NCBI RefSeq assembly: GCF_030867145.1
Contig: NC_134433.1
Span: forward strand, 11,855,216-11,919,215
Origin: Opisthocomus hoazin
Lineage: Eukaryota > Chordata > Aves > Opisthocomiformes > Opisthocomidae
Length of the DNA: 64,000 nt
Direction: 5' to 3'
Part shown: positions 13,101-26,099 of the stretch, one piece after another
Layout of the letters: each line of letters begins with the position of its first letter
Numbering within the stretch: the stretch's first letter is position 1
Program-made: the position numbers and the translations under genes
Notes under the pieces: generated by a model
What the model was told of the DNA's origin: nothing
The model's database searches: none
What the model saw: the letters and a program-made list of their open reading frames with translations, nothing else

Positions 13101-16100
13101 AACTTGCCTGTTCCACAGGGAGCGGCTTTTGGTGGTGGTTTTTTTTTCTTTGGAGATCCTCACGTCTTTCTTAATTCATTTAAATATTGATGAGAGTGAG
13201 GTTACTAGCATCATATGCATTATAAGAAAAGAATTGTGCAGGGGGTACTACTGGAACACTCACTTTTTTGTGCTGGCTTTATTTTTTGCATTTGACCTAC
13301 AAATACAGTTAAACGATTGAATAGTTCCATCCCAAACATTCTTAAAATAAGCAGGGGAGAATAAGCAAGGACATCCTACTCTTACAGACACTAAGCCCTG
13401 TCTACCTCTGGTCTTTACAGCAACACACGGAACAACCAATATATGGTAAAAGCTAATATTCTCTATCCTCCTTTTTTTGGAGAGTCTTGAGCAAGATAAT
13501 GCAATACAAAAATCAGCAAAGAACATTTTGTTGTTGTTACCAGAACTCACTAAACAGCAGGATACAACAGGGGGAGGGGAAGCAATTTAAGTTGGAGAGA
13601 AACAGAGTACAAGTGTACACAGAATCTTGCTGGGAGACATTAGATGATACAAGCCTAGTCAAATTAACTTGTATTCGCTACCACAGCAAATTTAGTTTCT
13701 ATGATGCAACAGTCTCATTTCTAGTTGAAACAGAGCAATCCAACTCCTACGTCCTAAAAAAAAAATATCTACGCAGCTAAAGTTGAATTACTTTGATGTA
13801 CCTCTCCCTTCTCTGGAGACCTAGATTTAAAGAGAAAGGGTTTTGCAAGATCACTGAACTCTTTAAACTTCAAGAGGCGGTCAGGATCAATGGGTCTGTA
13901 CAATAATATTTTTTGCTTGTCATCCTTTTTTTTTCCTTTGTAGTGATTAGTGAGTCTAACAGAAAGCTTTAATCTTGTTAATTGGAGTTATTGCCAGTGG
14001 TCCAAGAGGTGAGAAAGGTCCGTGGTCTGATGGAACTTACAGCAGCAAGCATTCTCTTGCAGAGTCCAACTCCCCACAGCTTCATCCACACTGCACTGAA
14101 TGCAGTAATGGCAAAAGCGAGCCATAGCAAGGAGATTCCAATTGTACCAGAGGAACTTCAGAAGCCAAAGCTCAGTTCATTAACAGACATTCAAATATTA
14201 ACTTTAAAAACTGGTGACAGAGTTGTAACATGAACACACTGCCTGAGTGTTCCTTCAGGGCCTACCTAGGTAAATGACTATTTTTCGCTGCTCAGCAATA
14301 CAAAGTTTAATGCAAGAACCTGTTCAACTTCTTGCAGCAGTCTCCAGAATAAATCTGTGTACTTTTTGCTCTTATGTTTCTAAAACTATCTCACAGTTTA
14401 CACCCCCACACATTCTGAAAACCTCTGAGAAACACATGCCACTCCCATCTTCTCTGGTGCTTAGCAGAAATACTAATTATCCTGTCTAGATACAGACAGA
14501 GTATGTGTAGCCTCATGTGCAGGACAAGAAACATGAGTGTTCTTTCAGGTCAGCTTATCCAGTAGCTGAGTACACGTCTTACCTAGGAGAAAGAGTTTTG
14601 TTCACTTTTGGAACTACCAGAAAGCAACTTGAATACAATCTGTGAGGGAAAAAAACTGACTCATCATCTTTAGTGTTAGCCTATGGCAGAAAGAGTTTTA
14701 AATGTTTTGGGTTTTTTTAAAATAGAAATGCATATTGTCTCACCTATGGGACTGGCTAACAGAATAGTGAAATGCTGACATCAGGTGGGCCAAAAGGGTA
14801 GAAACTGTGCTGCTATGAAGGGAAAATAGTTTATTTTTTTTGAGTCAATAACATGTATTTAATGCCCACAAATAATTTTTTTTTTTAATGAAGGAAGCAA
14901 GTATTTAATTTGATCCTCAAATTCTTCAATAAGGCTGTTAATACCTTAACCTACAAGATAGTCCTTCACAACAAACTAGGAAAGAACAGATTTTACATTC
15001 CTGATAAAAGTAGAATTTCTGTCAAAGTATGTTCAAAAAATTCATGGTTTATCATGTGAAAGCAAAAATGGACACAAGTCCATTTCTAAAAGATGGTCTT
15101 AGAAGAAATCTGTTACACTAGGCAACAATTTTAAAACTGTCAAAAAGCTGGCTTACTAGGAGAGAAGGTTCCCTATTAATAAAGCATAAGAATGGAAAGG
15201 AAACTTCATGCATATAAAAGGGAAATTTTAATTTTTAACCTCCTTAAAAATACTATGGAAAAATCACATGTAATTCTTGTGCTCTCTGTTCAATAATTTT
15301 CAGTGGTTGATATAAACAATTATGACGACAAATATTTTGCATCCATGAACATGAATCAATAGTGGCACACAGACAACTTCACCCACTTTTCAGAGAACTG
15401 GTTTTTTTCACTCTTATGACACACAGGTGAGGATTTTTTTGAAACGAGAAAAGAAAAAGCATCCAAAACTGATTTTTAAAACAAAAAAGAATAAAAAAAG
15501 CTCTCACATACACTAGTACTGAAGATCACTCTCCGTAATCCAATGAGCTCTAAAGTCTCTCCCTCTTGCAATCTCTCATCTCTGCATATGCAGACCTTTT
15601 GGAAAGAATATCATTTGACTGACACAGGTAAAGCTACAATTTTTTTTTTTTAACCGGCCTTACAATAACAAGGGAAGTCTAGCTGGACTAGCAGTTGTAT
15701 CTATCACAATGAAGCTGGGTTTCTCAGGCTGATCTCTACCATTATAAAAGCAAGCCATTTTTCCTGCCCTTTTTTTTTTCTTAACACTACAGTGCAGTGG
15801 CAATGAGCTTACACAGTTCTAGTCAGATACGCAACAAATAGCATCGTACGGTACCTACCAAAAGAAAAGCAAGGAAGTGACACATCATGAATTTACTATA
15901 GGAATCTTCTGATATGAACACGCATACTAATTTACAAAGCCTTAATGTGATGGGCAGTATCTTCTAGTTGCATGACTAAGTAAGCAGAAATGAGTGAAAT
16001 CAAAGAAACAAACACTAGAAAAACTTATATGCAATAAAAGCATACAGTGCCATTTCTTCAAGATTGGCATTTCAGAGTAGTAAGCAAACAGGCATTTCCC

Positions 16101-19100
16101 ATCAGAATCTGAGCAGGACCATTTTGCTGGGTATTTCCCTCTTTATCCCTTACAGCAATATTCATTTTCAAAGTTCTTTTACAAGCAATCAGGGAAGAAA
16201 AAAAAAGATTGTAAAAATTAAATTGCATAAACAGAGGATTTGCACTAGGTTTTCTTTTCTTTCCATTCTTGAAGTTGAATGCAAAACTGTCCTCAGGGAA
16301 AGGAGAGAATTTTGTTTCCCTCATTGACCAGAAACGGCCTAAACAAAAACAGAGGAATCATTTCAGTGAAGCTTATATGTATTGTTCAGTTTAACGAACC
16401 TTCCAGCTTCCACTACTGAGTTAAAAATAAGTGCAGAGCAAAAAGATACAGTGATCAGATGTAGAAACCTCTGTCTCACTCGTAGGGCTTGTGATTAAAC
16501 CATTCGGTTATACAGTTGGCTAGCAAATTTACACCTATGGTAGCACGCTAAAATTCTTTTGAAGTCTGTCTGGACACTTAATTTGAGTCCAAATAGCATG
16601 TATACCTTCAGTTAAGTGTTTGAAATTTTTCTAGGTGTTCCAAAAGAGATTAAGATATATTTCCTGATAGTTCACTGTTCTAAAAGACAATTCTTTACAC
16701 ACTTAATGCTTGTGATTTGCAAATTCACTCTTAAAAATATAGCAGTCCCTCTGCCAAGGCCAACCTTCTTGTTTAGAAGATCTCTTTTACCCGATTCCTC
16801 TCTTTCCATGCAACATGACTCTAACATTTTTGTGGCTTCCTTCTAATGTATCAGTTTCATATTGTAGAAAGTATAATCTAAACAGAAATTCTTACAATCT
16901 CACGAGTCAAAACACAGAAATATATTGGTTTCTTTTTTTCCTTGAACTTCCATTCTTAGATTGGATTTGTTTTTCCAGACAGCTCCAGATGGCTGGAAGA
17001 ATTCTGTACGCCACAACTTATCTCTGAACAAATGCTTTGAGAAAGTTGAAAACAAGTCAGGCAATTCTTCTCGGAAAGGCTGCTTGTGGGCTCTGAATCC
17101 AGCCAAAATTGATAAGATGCAGGAGGAGCTTCAGAAATGGAAGAGGAAAGACCCAGTTGCTGTAAGGAAGAGTATGGCAAAGCCAGGTCAGTAATACGTT
17201 AGTGTATTAGTTCTCAAACAGTGGTTCCCAGAACTTGTCTTTGCAATAGGCACCAAGCTGTGTAAGAGAATTGATACACAGTCTAGGAAAGCATTTAAGA
17301 GTTTTTCCTGGTCATAAAGTGATTGACAAAACAAATTAAAAAAAAAAAAAAAGCAGAATTGAATAAGACCTGGTTTTCTAGGAGTGCTTCCAAATAGGCA
17401 CAAAGCAGCTTCACTAAGAAAACATTCTCTCTTGACATCTCACTAAACTTTAAGATAAAAACAACACTGAAATATGTAATATAGAATAAAACTTGAAATT
17501 AACTGATAAATAGCCAACATTTAAACACAGAAATGCAATTCATTGCATACTCACTTGGCAATGATAATCTAGAAAAACGTCTCAGGCTTTTGAAGTTCTT
17601 ATCACATATGGCCTAGCACTTTTGTTTGCCATTCCACTCACCCATTTCCTGAGCAACACTAAAATTCTAGCTGCAAGCTATGAAGATCAAGGCTCTGTTA
17701 GGAACAAGTAAGTCATGGACTTTTTTCTTCTTTTGTAGAAGAACTTGACACACTGATAGGCGACAAAAGTGAAAAGCTGCGATCCTCGATGATGTCCTGC
17801 AGTCCGACGGGCGTTGCAAATGCATCCCTGTCCAGGCAGATGGCAGTCCAGCCCCACTCCCTGTGCGAGCCCTCCCTTTCCTCCGGTGTACCACAGCCAT
17901 TGCACAGCATCCACGCTGCGGGAGCTCTACATGTCAAGAACCCGGTACCGAATTTGCTCGGGGGGCAGCAAACCGCGTGCTACACATCACCACAGGGGTT
18001 TCCTCCGATCTCAACTACATTAATGCAACAGTCACCCGACCCTCAGACCCTGTTCCCTTCTGGGGAGGCTCAGAGTGAACTCCGAACTCAGCCCAGCATC
18101 ACTCAGGATTCGCCGCTGCCGGCTCAGACCCCCCCCAGCTGCGGCGTGAAGATGCTGACGGAGCACTCCACAGCCAGGACAATGCAGGACACGCTCATGC
18201 AGGAGGGGGATCTCAGCAACGACATCGACGCTCTGAATCCGTCCCTGACCGATTTTGATCTCCAAGGTAGGTGTCTAAGGCATTTCTCTTTTGTAGAGTG
18301 AGGCTTACTACATCACATCCCAACTTGTGTAAGATGCACTTATGTCCTCCTTTTTTAACTGCTTGTCCTTGCCACTGCTACAAAGACCACTAGGTTACGT
18401 TATTTTGCACAATGTGCAATTTTGCACTGTATCTTTAAAAAGTTTCCCAAGAAAGCTACAGATTCACCTCCAGAGTTTAAAAAAATCCTGCTTAGTCTTA
18501 TGACTGCTGATATTAAATACTGCAATAGAGTACTTAGAATGTATTTTTTAAATTCAGACATATTTTCCACTGAACTACTCAAGCACAACTATTTAGTGCA
18601 TATAAAGAGAATTGCCATGTGAGGAGCACAGAGAGAAATATTTTTGATTGAATTAACATGTTAACATTTTTCTTTAACAATATTTATTCAAACACTTTCT
18701 ATATCTCTGCTCAAAAGAATGCTATTTACTCCTTCACAAGGCATTCATGATCTGTGCCCTGAATAATTATATTTTCCAAGGTGTATTCTTAAATACTTAG
18801 TCATGTAATACTGACAGTAAAGTTTTTTATATTAAATAATTTAATCAGTTGAATGTACAGGATTTTGAACACTAAGAACATAGCTTTGCATGCAAAAAGA
18901 AAAAAACCCACCAAGTTTATGTGTGTGTATCTGTATATTTATGTATACATATAAAATAAAACCTGTGGGTTCCAAAGGATAAAGCTCTTGCTGCACCAAA
19001 TAACATGCAAGAATTGCCCTCCTGCACAGACAAAAAGTTGTCCGCAAAGCAACCTGAAAGACAGAGCAAAACCCACAGTCTTCATAATCTACGTGACTCA

Positions 19101-20473
19101 GCGAATGCAACTGCCTTGCCACTGTGCTGTCACAAAGATTCCACAATCCTGCCACGCCCAGATTGCTTTACTAAGATTAACAACACAGTTTCTTGAATCT
19201 TCAGCTGCTTCCTCTTTCAGGCAACCGGATCTCACATTCCACTCATTTCTCTCAACCTCTTTCCATTTTACTCTGTTAATCTGGAGCATGCTCATTGGTG
19301 CTGTGAATATTCTGTGTGCTTCACCAATATGGTCCAATTCCAACTTCCTGCTGTCCTTGGCCTTTACCTTAAATTATTTAACCTTATTTAAGCTTTTTAT
19401 TTTCCTTCTTTATAAAAATTATCAAATCTCAAATTAGAGGTCCTAGAACTTAAGATAAGGCCTGCATACTTGGAACAACATCATTATGCACACACATATA
19501 CAAAAAAATTCAAACAACTTCTAGCAAAAGAGCTAAGTATTACCCCATTTGATAGTCTGCAGATGGCAGCTGTAGCTTTGGAGCAACAGTCTCCCTGACA
19601 CCTCCCCCACTAAAGAACTCTTCAATGATGAACATGAAAAATACAGCCCTCCTGCAGTAACTTATTTAATGCTTTCACTGTGATATGCACATCCAACGGA
19701 AAGATGAGAAACTTCTTGCTACACATTAGAAAAAAGTAATGTTTCAGATCTTTTGATCTGTCAGGTCAGTCACATGTCCAGTAATTTAGTTTGCAATTCA
19801 GAGAACGCTACACCGTAAGAATACGAGAAGGCCTGTTGTAAAGTAGTATTATTTGCAGATTTGTCCCATAAAGTGCCACTAGTTCTTCCATATCTTATAA
19901 AGATAACAGAGGCAATTTCCTCTTACAGAATTAGTGGGTTTTTTCAAATAGAAGTTCTGCTTCATAAGAATACATTTGCAATAGAATCTTGCCATTTATC
20001 AAGTGAAATAATTTTCTTAAATTAATGCTGCTTTCTCCCAGACTTAAATTTATCATGGAGACAGACAAATAACAACTTTCTCAGTCACAAGTGATTAAGA
20101 GTACCTACACACACAGCATACACCACTGTATAATTACTAATTTCTCCCATAAAACAATGTTTCAAAAAGCATATCTAAAGTTGAATCAATCCATTTTATT
20201 ACAGGAAATCTTTGGGAGGAGCTGAAAGATGACAGCCTAGCTGTGGATCCCCTGGTTCTCATATCATCATCCCCAACGTCTTCCCAGTGTTTCCCTTCTC
20301 ACTGCCAGATGGAGAACAGCAGCAACAGCAACGTCAACATCCAAAACGGAACACCACACAGCAACCTACCCGACCTACAGCTCACTACGCTTTACTCTGC
20401 CTTTATGGAAGTGGATACAGTGTCTCCTGCCTACCTAAGTAATTCTGGATCCAAACCTATAGCACTAATGTGA
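1139..20473 (+). CDS. FOXN1: Forkhead box protein N1, seven coding exons, 5' end missing
   Basis: FOXN1 is the winged-helix transcription factor that drives thymic epithelial and skin appendage differentiation in the nucleus. Coding exons are 1139-1642, 3903-4010, 10032-10159, 10972-11068, 16979-17186, 17739-18266 and 20205-20473 (1,842 bp, 613 codons plus TGA). Phases agree at every junction: 0, 0, 2, 0, 1, 1. The forkhead domain is split between exons 4 and 5. [20 protein letters not shown] and HFPYFK come from the first; [39 protein letters not shown] and [17 protein letters not shown] from the second. These are almost identical to mammalian FOXN1. The last two exons carry the acidic activation region ([20 protein letters not shown]) and [11 protein letters not shown]. 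Upstream, FHPYKR, YCYQP and [12 protein letters not shown] match FOXN1 landmarks, while the first exon is otherwise divergent. Human FOXN1 has 648 residues, so roughly 20-35 amino-terminal residues are expected off-window. Three of the six donors read GTCAGT. Confidence 0.95.
8348..8480 (+). mobile_element. Possible ancient hAT-type DNA transposon fragment
   Basis: The left edge reads CAGGGTTCAGCAACCTTT, resembling the terminal inverted repeat of nonautonomous hAT elements (CAGGGGTTGGCAACCTTT type). It is followed by CAGGTTGATTTTTAATAG and by CCCTAGCCCTGGCATCTGGA, which recall the next parts of that element class in amniotes. I could not find a matching right end or confirm an 8 bp target duplication. 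The call is from recalled family appearance only, so confidence is low. Confidence 0.35.
9565..9815 (+). mobile_element. Old, decayed CR1 LINE fragment
   Basis: The stretch CTTCAACTGGAAAAGAGATG, GGTCTATAAAATTATGAATT and TTTGGAACACATGGCAACAGG follows the 3' part of the CR1 second reading frame. That part normally encodes [10 protein letters not shown], then VYKIMN, then WN.LP. Here the frame is interrupted repeatedly and matches are patchy, so this is an ancient insertion unrelated in age to the CR1 copy near 55 kb. It lies deep inside a FOXN1 intron in sense orientation. Confidence 0.6.
11069..16978 (+). other. FOXN1: FOXN1 intron splitting the forkhead domain
   Basis: This 5.9 kb intron interrupts the forkhead domain between HFPYFK and TAPDGWK, and the donor is a strong GTGAGT. 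It holds a TG/TATG-rich stretch at 12903-13030 and several homopolymer runs. A pyrimidine-rich AG at about 13943, followed by a GTGAGA at 14010, could define a cryptic exon, but the enclosed sequence has stops. No gene is supported inside the intron. Confidence 0.7.
12903..13030. repeat. Imperfect TG/TATG simple repeat
   Basis: About 125 bp are dominated by interrupted TGTGTA, TATATG and TGTGTG words. The tract looks like a decayed alternating purine-pyrimidine microsatellite within a FOXN1 intron. Its low purity suggests little present-day length instability. Confidence 0.7.
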
Positions 20474-21140
20474 ACCACGCACCAACCTAATTATTATTTT
20501 GTCTAAATACAGTCTTGACCATCACAGACACTTACCTGTCTGATTTATGTCAGCTGAAACTGTGTCCATCGGAATAAGAACAATATTTTCCAGAACTCAG
20601 CCGCAGGATATGTAGCTTTATTATGACAATTTTCTACAGACAGATACTAAAAAAATTTTGAAAACTATTTAAAGGTAATATTGTTAGCAGCTGAACTGGT
20701 CAACACCATTTTATCCAGCCACTCGCCTTCTGCATCTTCCAGAAACAAATGACTATAAGAGGAAAACAAATTATTGACTTTTTTCTTTTTTTTTTTCAAA
20801 TGAAAGCTGCTTGCAAATGAACATAAAAGTCAAAGCAAACAATAATGTAACTTATTTCCTGGAGCCAATGAGGTCAACAACATCTGCCACAGACCACTAA
20901 AAAAAAAAAAAATCTGCATATTAAAACATTCATAGTCCCCTTGAAAGAAGTTCTAAGTTTTGAGAAACAAGAACATAAACTGAAAATTCTGCAAGTATTA
21001 GAAGACAGAGGACTAGCTGCTGAAAGACTAAACCAAAGCAACAAATATACTTTAATGAAAAAAAGAAATCGAAGTTCTGTGTTTAAAAGGAAATTTAAAA
21101 CTGTTTTTTTAATAAAAAAGAACAAAACAATTTTGTAGAA
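20474..21140 (+). other. FOXN1: FOXN1 3' UTR and candidate polyadenylation site
   Basis: After the TGA at 20471-20473 the sequence is AT-rich noncoding DNA. A canonical AATAAA lies at 21111-21116 and a second at 21249-21254, so the 3' UTR is probably about 0.66 or 0.8 kb. The choice between them is inferred; only the hexamers are seen. Confidence 0.5.
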
Positions 21141-24100
21141 TTTTTACTTTGCTAGAAATTATTCACATTCATTCCTCTATTTTTATTCATATAAGCTGAG
21201 CGGTAAGATGAATTATTCAACCACTAAATCAAGACTTTGAAAAATGCTAATAAAAAAGAGAATAATTGTTGCAGTTAGCCAAATCCAGAGAGCATCTCTA
21301 TTTTAACATACAGCTGACATCTAATACATCCAACAGGGTTTATGATGATGCTGAACTAGCCCTCGCATTAGGAAAGCATATGTTTCCTAGCATGAACTAA
21401 ACTAAGGTATTTCAGTAGCCAGTTTCTCAGGAACAGTCTTCTCTCTGATTTACCGTAAAGGTGCTGCTTGTGACATGACAGAACAGTGCTTTATTTCAAG
21501 TGAAGCAATCTAAAAACAAAGCAATATGGAGCAGGAACTTTTAACAACAAAAAGGACACTGGTCTACAGACCAAAAAAACCAAATATTGAAGTGTCTTGA
21601 ATGACATCTCTATTCACATATTATGGAAACTCAGAAGAAAATAAGGAGGTCAAAATTTGAGTCAGATTGGGTCACTTACACTGTGAAAAAGAAGCAAGAA
21701 ATTACAAAGAAAAGTACAGACCAAGTAGAACAGTGCAATAGTACTGTTAAAATAAATGCGTGCAGGTTTAATTAGCCACTTTCTCACAGCAAAGTGGGTG
21801 TACTGCCAGTTACGACTGAAGCCAAACTCAAGTTCAAACCTACACTCTGAACCCTGCCTAAACCATGATCAGATGAGGAGCAGACGCATAGAGAAGTCTT
21901 AGGAAGAACACGTGATGCAACTTTCTAATCCCTTATGCAGCTATCCAGAAATACTCACTTCAGCTGAGCCCCTCTTCCTCTGCGTTCCTGCAAACAAAAT
22001 ATACAGAAAGAGAAATGCAGTCAAGGTTGCCAAGCTGTTCTATGCAAAAAAACAGCAGGAACAGAGTTATGCAAACATACTAAAGCTAGGTGAGTCAGTT
22101 CTTGACCATCCTAACATTTAGATAAAGACATAAGGAACAAATCAAGCATGCCACATCACTAAAAATGTGCATATTAAATGACAAGCCTAAAGCATATAGT
22201 AAGTATAAAGCTGTGAAACATTATATTCAGTATAATTTAAGAGTTACCAAGTTACAAATAAATACCTACTAAGTACAAACTCCAAGAGCAATAATATTAT
22301 CCTAGATACCTTTTCTGAAAAAATAAATATAAATATATCCTAAAATACCCACACATTGAGGAAAAGCAAAACCAAACCAATCCCCTCCCCTGCACTTGGG
22401 CAGCATGATTTTGTACTCCTGCTGGCTCTGCAACACATAGCTACTATTATTCCCTAAAATATGTCAACATCACTCCTAAGCCAAAAATAATAATAATATT
22501 TGGTATATAATGTTATCTACAAATATTAGACTGTTTACAGCAGATCTGGCTTGTGATGAGATTGGTTTCCCTGGCTCTGTGCATTTCTATGCGCTCTCTC
22601 TGACTTCAGCAGAAGACAACTCTACTGTGCCAGTGTCCCCCACCACTGGGTAGGACCATCTGTCCAGACCCTTTCAAACTCCTCGAATGCATTTACTTAA
22701 CTTCAGTGAACAGTCACTCTGATGTCAGCAGGACTTTTGCATACAGCTACCTATATCCTTAAGGACTTTTCAGGGTAAGACTCCCTCGATTTGTAAGTCC
22801 TTCATTGCAGACAACAAAGAGTAGATACACAGATCAAAATTTTCAGAGGCCTAAGGGAGTGAGATACTCAGTTTCAACTGCTTTCAATCACCATTTGCAT
22901 TACATTCTTGCTAGCCCTTTTTAAAATCCTTGTAATGATATATACTGAGTAGCATACAGTGAGCCACATTATGGTCACTATACAGAATGATGCAGACCTT
23001 TGCAAGATATTAGCCTCCAGAACTAACAACCTTCCCAATATTTTATATTTGGCACAGGGAGACGATGTTAAGAAAATGCATGAGAACATACCAGATGAAG
23101 GGCATCAGGAGGGTCCATCCCTCTCAAAACACACCAAAACTGTAATAAAATATTTGTGATTAAAGCAAATCCAAGGCACATGAAAAATCCATTAAAATCA
23201 ACAGTATGACTCTGGACATTACCAAGATGAGCTAAACAACTGCTACAGAAACTCCAAATTCACAGATTTTATATCAAGAAAAGCCATGCTTCTTTTTCTG
23301 TGTTAAAGGATTGTAACTTATGGGCATAGCAATTCATTCATGATTTGTAAATTCCTATGTGTCATTCATGTACTCTATGATCTCTGCTCAGCAGGCTAGG
23401 GCATTTTCTCAGATGCACCAATATATTCCATGCTTGTGACCATACACATGATCACAAGGTAGAGGGGGAGGAAGAAATAGAGAAAGAAATCTAATTGTCA
23501 TACTGTATTCCTTGGTATTAAGTCTTTGAAGAATGATCAGACAAAGAACAAAAGGGAAAAGAACACTTTAACATGTTTTTTTCTTGTGTTTTGCTTGAAT
23601 TTCTTGACATACTGTATCTACACAAGAAAGGTTTGTCCTCCCTATAGAAAGTTATTTATTCTAAGCACTTTAAAGTATTTGCCCTGAATGCATTCCATAT
23701 TGGTTGGACATTTCACAGAAGTTTGAAGTCGGTACATTATTTTTCTTATATTAAAAAATGAGTCCTTTTTTTAAAAAAAAAAAAGACTGCAAGTTATTAA
23801 CTAATATAAATTTTCTGGGTTTCTCTTCAGCCCCCCCCCTTCAGACTCTTACATCTAGAATTTTATTGTCTTGATTCAGTTTAGCATTACTGATCCCAGT
23901 ACACATCAAAAAATCCCATTGAAATATGGGTGCATGGGGAAAGAAGCATACTATAAATTACAATTCTAGAACAATTATTTTATTTATATACATTTTTACA
24001 TTTAACTGCTATTATTTCAGTGTATATAGAAAATACAAAAAAAATCTTAACCTTGTGCAAGTACTTTTAAAATATTTTTTGACACGGCTACTGACAGCAC

Positions 24101-26099
24101 AGTAAACATTTTCTTAGAACTTGTAGAGCTTACTTTGTACCTACCATAAAAGAAGTATTTTCCACATGTTGCAGATCTGTTTAAGAAACGCTGCATTAAA
24201 GATCATTTTAAGTAGTACTCTGAAAACAGGGGGAGAAAGGAGGAAAAGAATGACGTTTTCCCAGTCCAAGGCTAACGATGTTTGCTTAATCAGCCTAAAC
24301 CAAACATATTACACAAACAGCTACTTCGTCGGGGGGGGGGGCAGAATCTATAGTCTATTACCACAAAAATATCCTATTACCAAACAGAAGAAATTGTTCA
24401 CTGTTTCCCTCTCCAACATATGATTAGAAAAAATTTGCATTCTGTATTTAGGATTTATTAGTTTAACTTTTTCTTATTGTACATTTCATTTAAACTTCAG
24501 AAAATTCAAATAATAGCAATTTATATTGGAACTACATTTTCAAGCTCTTTTGTCTTGACATGAGCCCAGATTTACTGTTACAAGATTTCTGGGTAAAGTA
24601 GGCTGCCTCCCATATGTTTTCCCGTTCTTGGTATAAAGCCATCACCCCTGAAGATTAGTTTGCTTTGGCTGATACAGTTCTTTTCAGATACATCCATATC
24701 CTTGCACAATCTTTCAAAACCCTGGCACAGCACTGAGCTACTTAAAACCGACAGTGATTAACAGGTATTATGGAACAGACAAAGTATTACGTAGCACATC
24801 AGTATTACTTCATGTCTCTAACTTTGTACACAAAGCTTGAAAAGAAAAGCGCAGCTGACTTACTGGTACTTTTAAATAACTTCAAACTACCAGCTGAAAC
24901 AAATATTTGGATTCCAGAATTTAGTTAACCAAAGCTGATACTCCATTTTTATAATACTTCAGTCATACGTCTAGATCTGTGTGTAGATGTTTGTGTTTAG
25001 GCTACTACATATCAAAGACAGTGAACACTTTTACATAAGCTTTTGCTAACCTCTTAATCCATTTCTAGTCTAACACAAACAAACAGAAAACATTCACTAG
25101 CTGAAGAAGAACTGTATGGTTTGCCATGCATCCCCTTCACTGCAGTAAGGTAAAAGGAAGCTTTAAATAACCGTTTCCCACATGCAGCCAGAGCAGAAAT
25201 TTACTTGAGAACTACTGCTTTGTGCTTCGCTAAAATAATGAATGGTGGCGTTAGTTTATAAAATAAAATTTAAATCCGGTCCTCCTGAGAACTAGAAGAG
25301 AGCAACTTTTTTGTTGTCCACACAAACAAACACACACAAACAATACTTGCTCACACAGAAAATACTGAAAACAAACAGCAGTAGGAACACCATTAATATA
25401 TACTGGATTCATTTCCCCGGGGTTGCTTCTCAGTCAGCTAGCACATGGACAAAAAATCTCAGATACTAGATACCAATGTAACAAATTTGGAAGGGATGTT
25501 GAACTGCCAGATCTCAGCCAACAGGCATCAATGCGAAACCAGCACCAAGTCCTATTCAGCATTGTCTAATAATGATTTTTCACCTTTCTTTAGCTCCGTA
25601 TGAAGACTGGATACCTTTCTAGTACCCTTTAGTTATAGATTTCTAAGTAAATTTGGGCTCAGCACAGTGAGGGGCACAGAGCTAAGTAGGAAGCCGGCTG
25701 GCCTAGCAGTCTCTTCTAGGCTCGATCCCCACGAATGATGCCAGGCCACGAGATGCCAAGCGCTGGAAGGCACTTCCAGGAGCTACTGAGTTGACACCAA
25801 CTTTGCTGCAGATCGTTTTCACCATAGAAAGCACGTGACATGCCCCAAGGCCAATAAATAATGACACGCAGACTGCAGTCACTATTAAACCTCCGTAATT
25901 CCGCCTTCTGAATAACAAAGCGCTGAAACGCTTCGCTGCTTACATGAACTGAAAATTTCCTACTCCAAATCCCTCAGTTTTTGACCTGGGCACAGAAGAG
26001 GAAAGTCATTAAACGTCTACTCCTGACCAAACCTATCAGGCCCGGCTGCACAACAGAGACCGTCATTAGTCGCATCACTCCCACTTCTTATTCACACGC
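21141..26099. other. Intergenic AT-rich DNA downstream of FOXN1
   Basis: About 5 kb of AT-rich sequence separates the FOXN1 3' end from the CpG island. Short open frames here are stop-limited and resemble no family I know. A C8 run occurs near 23832 and a G10 run near 24331. GC content rises over the last 400 bp toward the CpG island. No transposon end or RNA gene was recognised. Confidence 0.6.
25703..25945 (-). other. Open frame with one hydrophobic segment, no ATG
   Basis: On the minus strand a frame runs from just after a TAA near 25945 to TAG at 25705-25703. It reads in part FRRRNYGG, then a hydrophobic stretch LIVTAVCVSLFIGLGACHVL, then SMVKTICSKVG. Positive residues before the hydrophobic stretch resemble a signal anchor. 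There is no in-frame ATG. A possible acceptor AG (gtaagcag) sits at its upstream edge, so if real it would be an internal or terminal exon of a transcript from the CpG island at 26.1-26.6 kb. I recognise no homologue. Chance openness is quite possible. Confidence 0.15.

Noticed and set aside
13944-14233. Possible cryptic exon or retrogene relic in a FOXN1 intron (83-codon frame at 13982-14233)
   Set aside because: There is a good acceptor and a GTGAGA donor, but stops lie in the putative exon and I see no resemblance to any known protein in either plausible frame.
17215-17260. CAGTGGTTCCCAGAAC, which resembles a hAT/Charlie terminal repeat
   Set aside because: No matching opposite end or target duplication was found, and the similarity is only about 15 bp.
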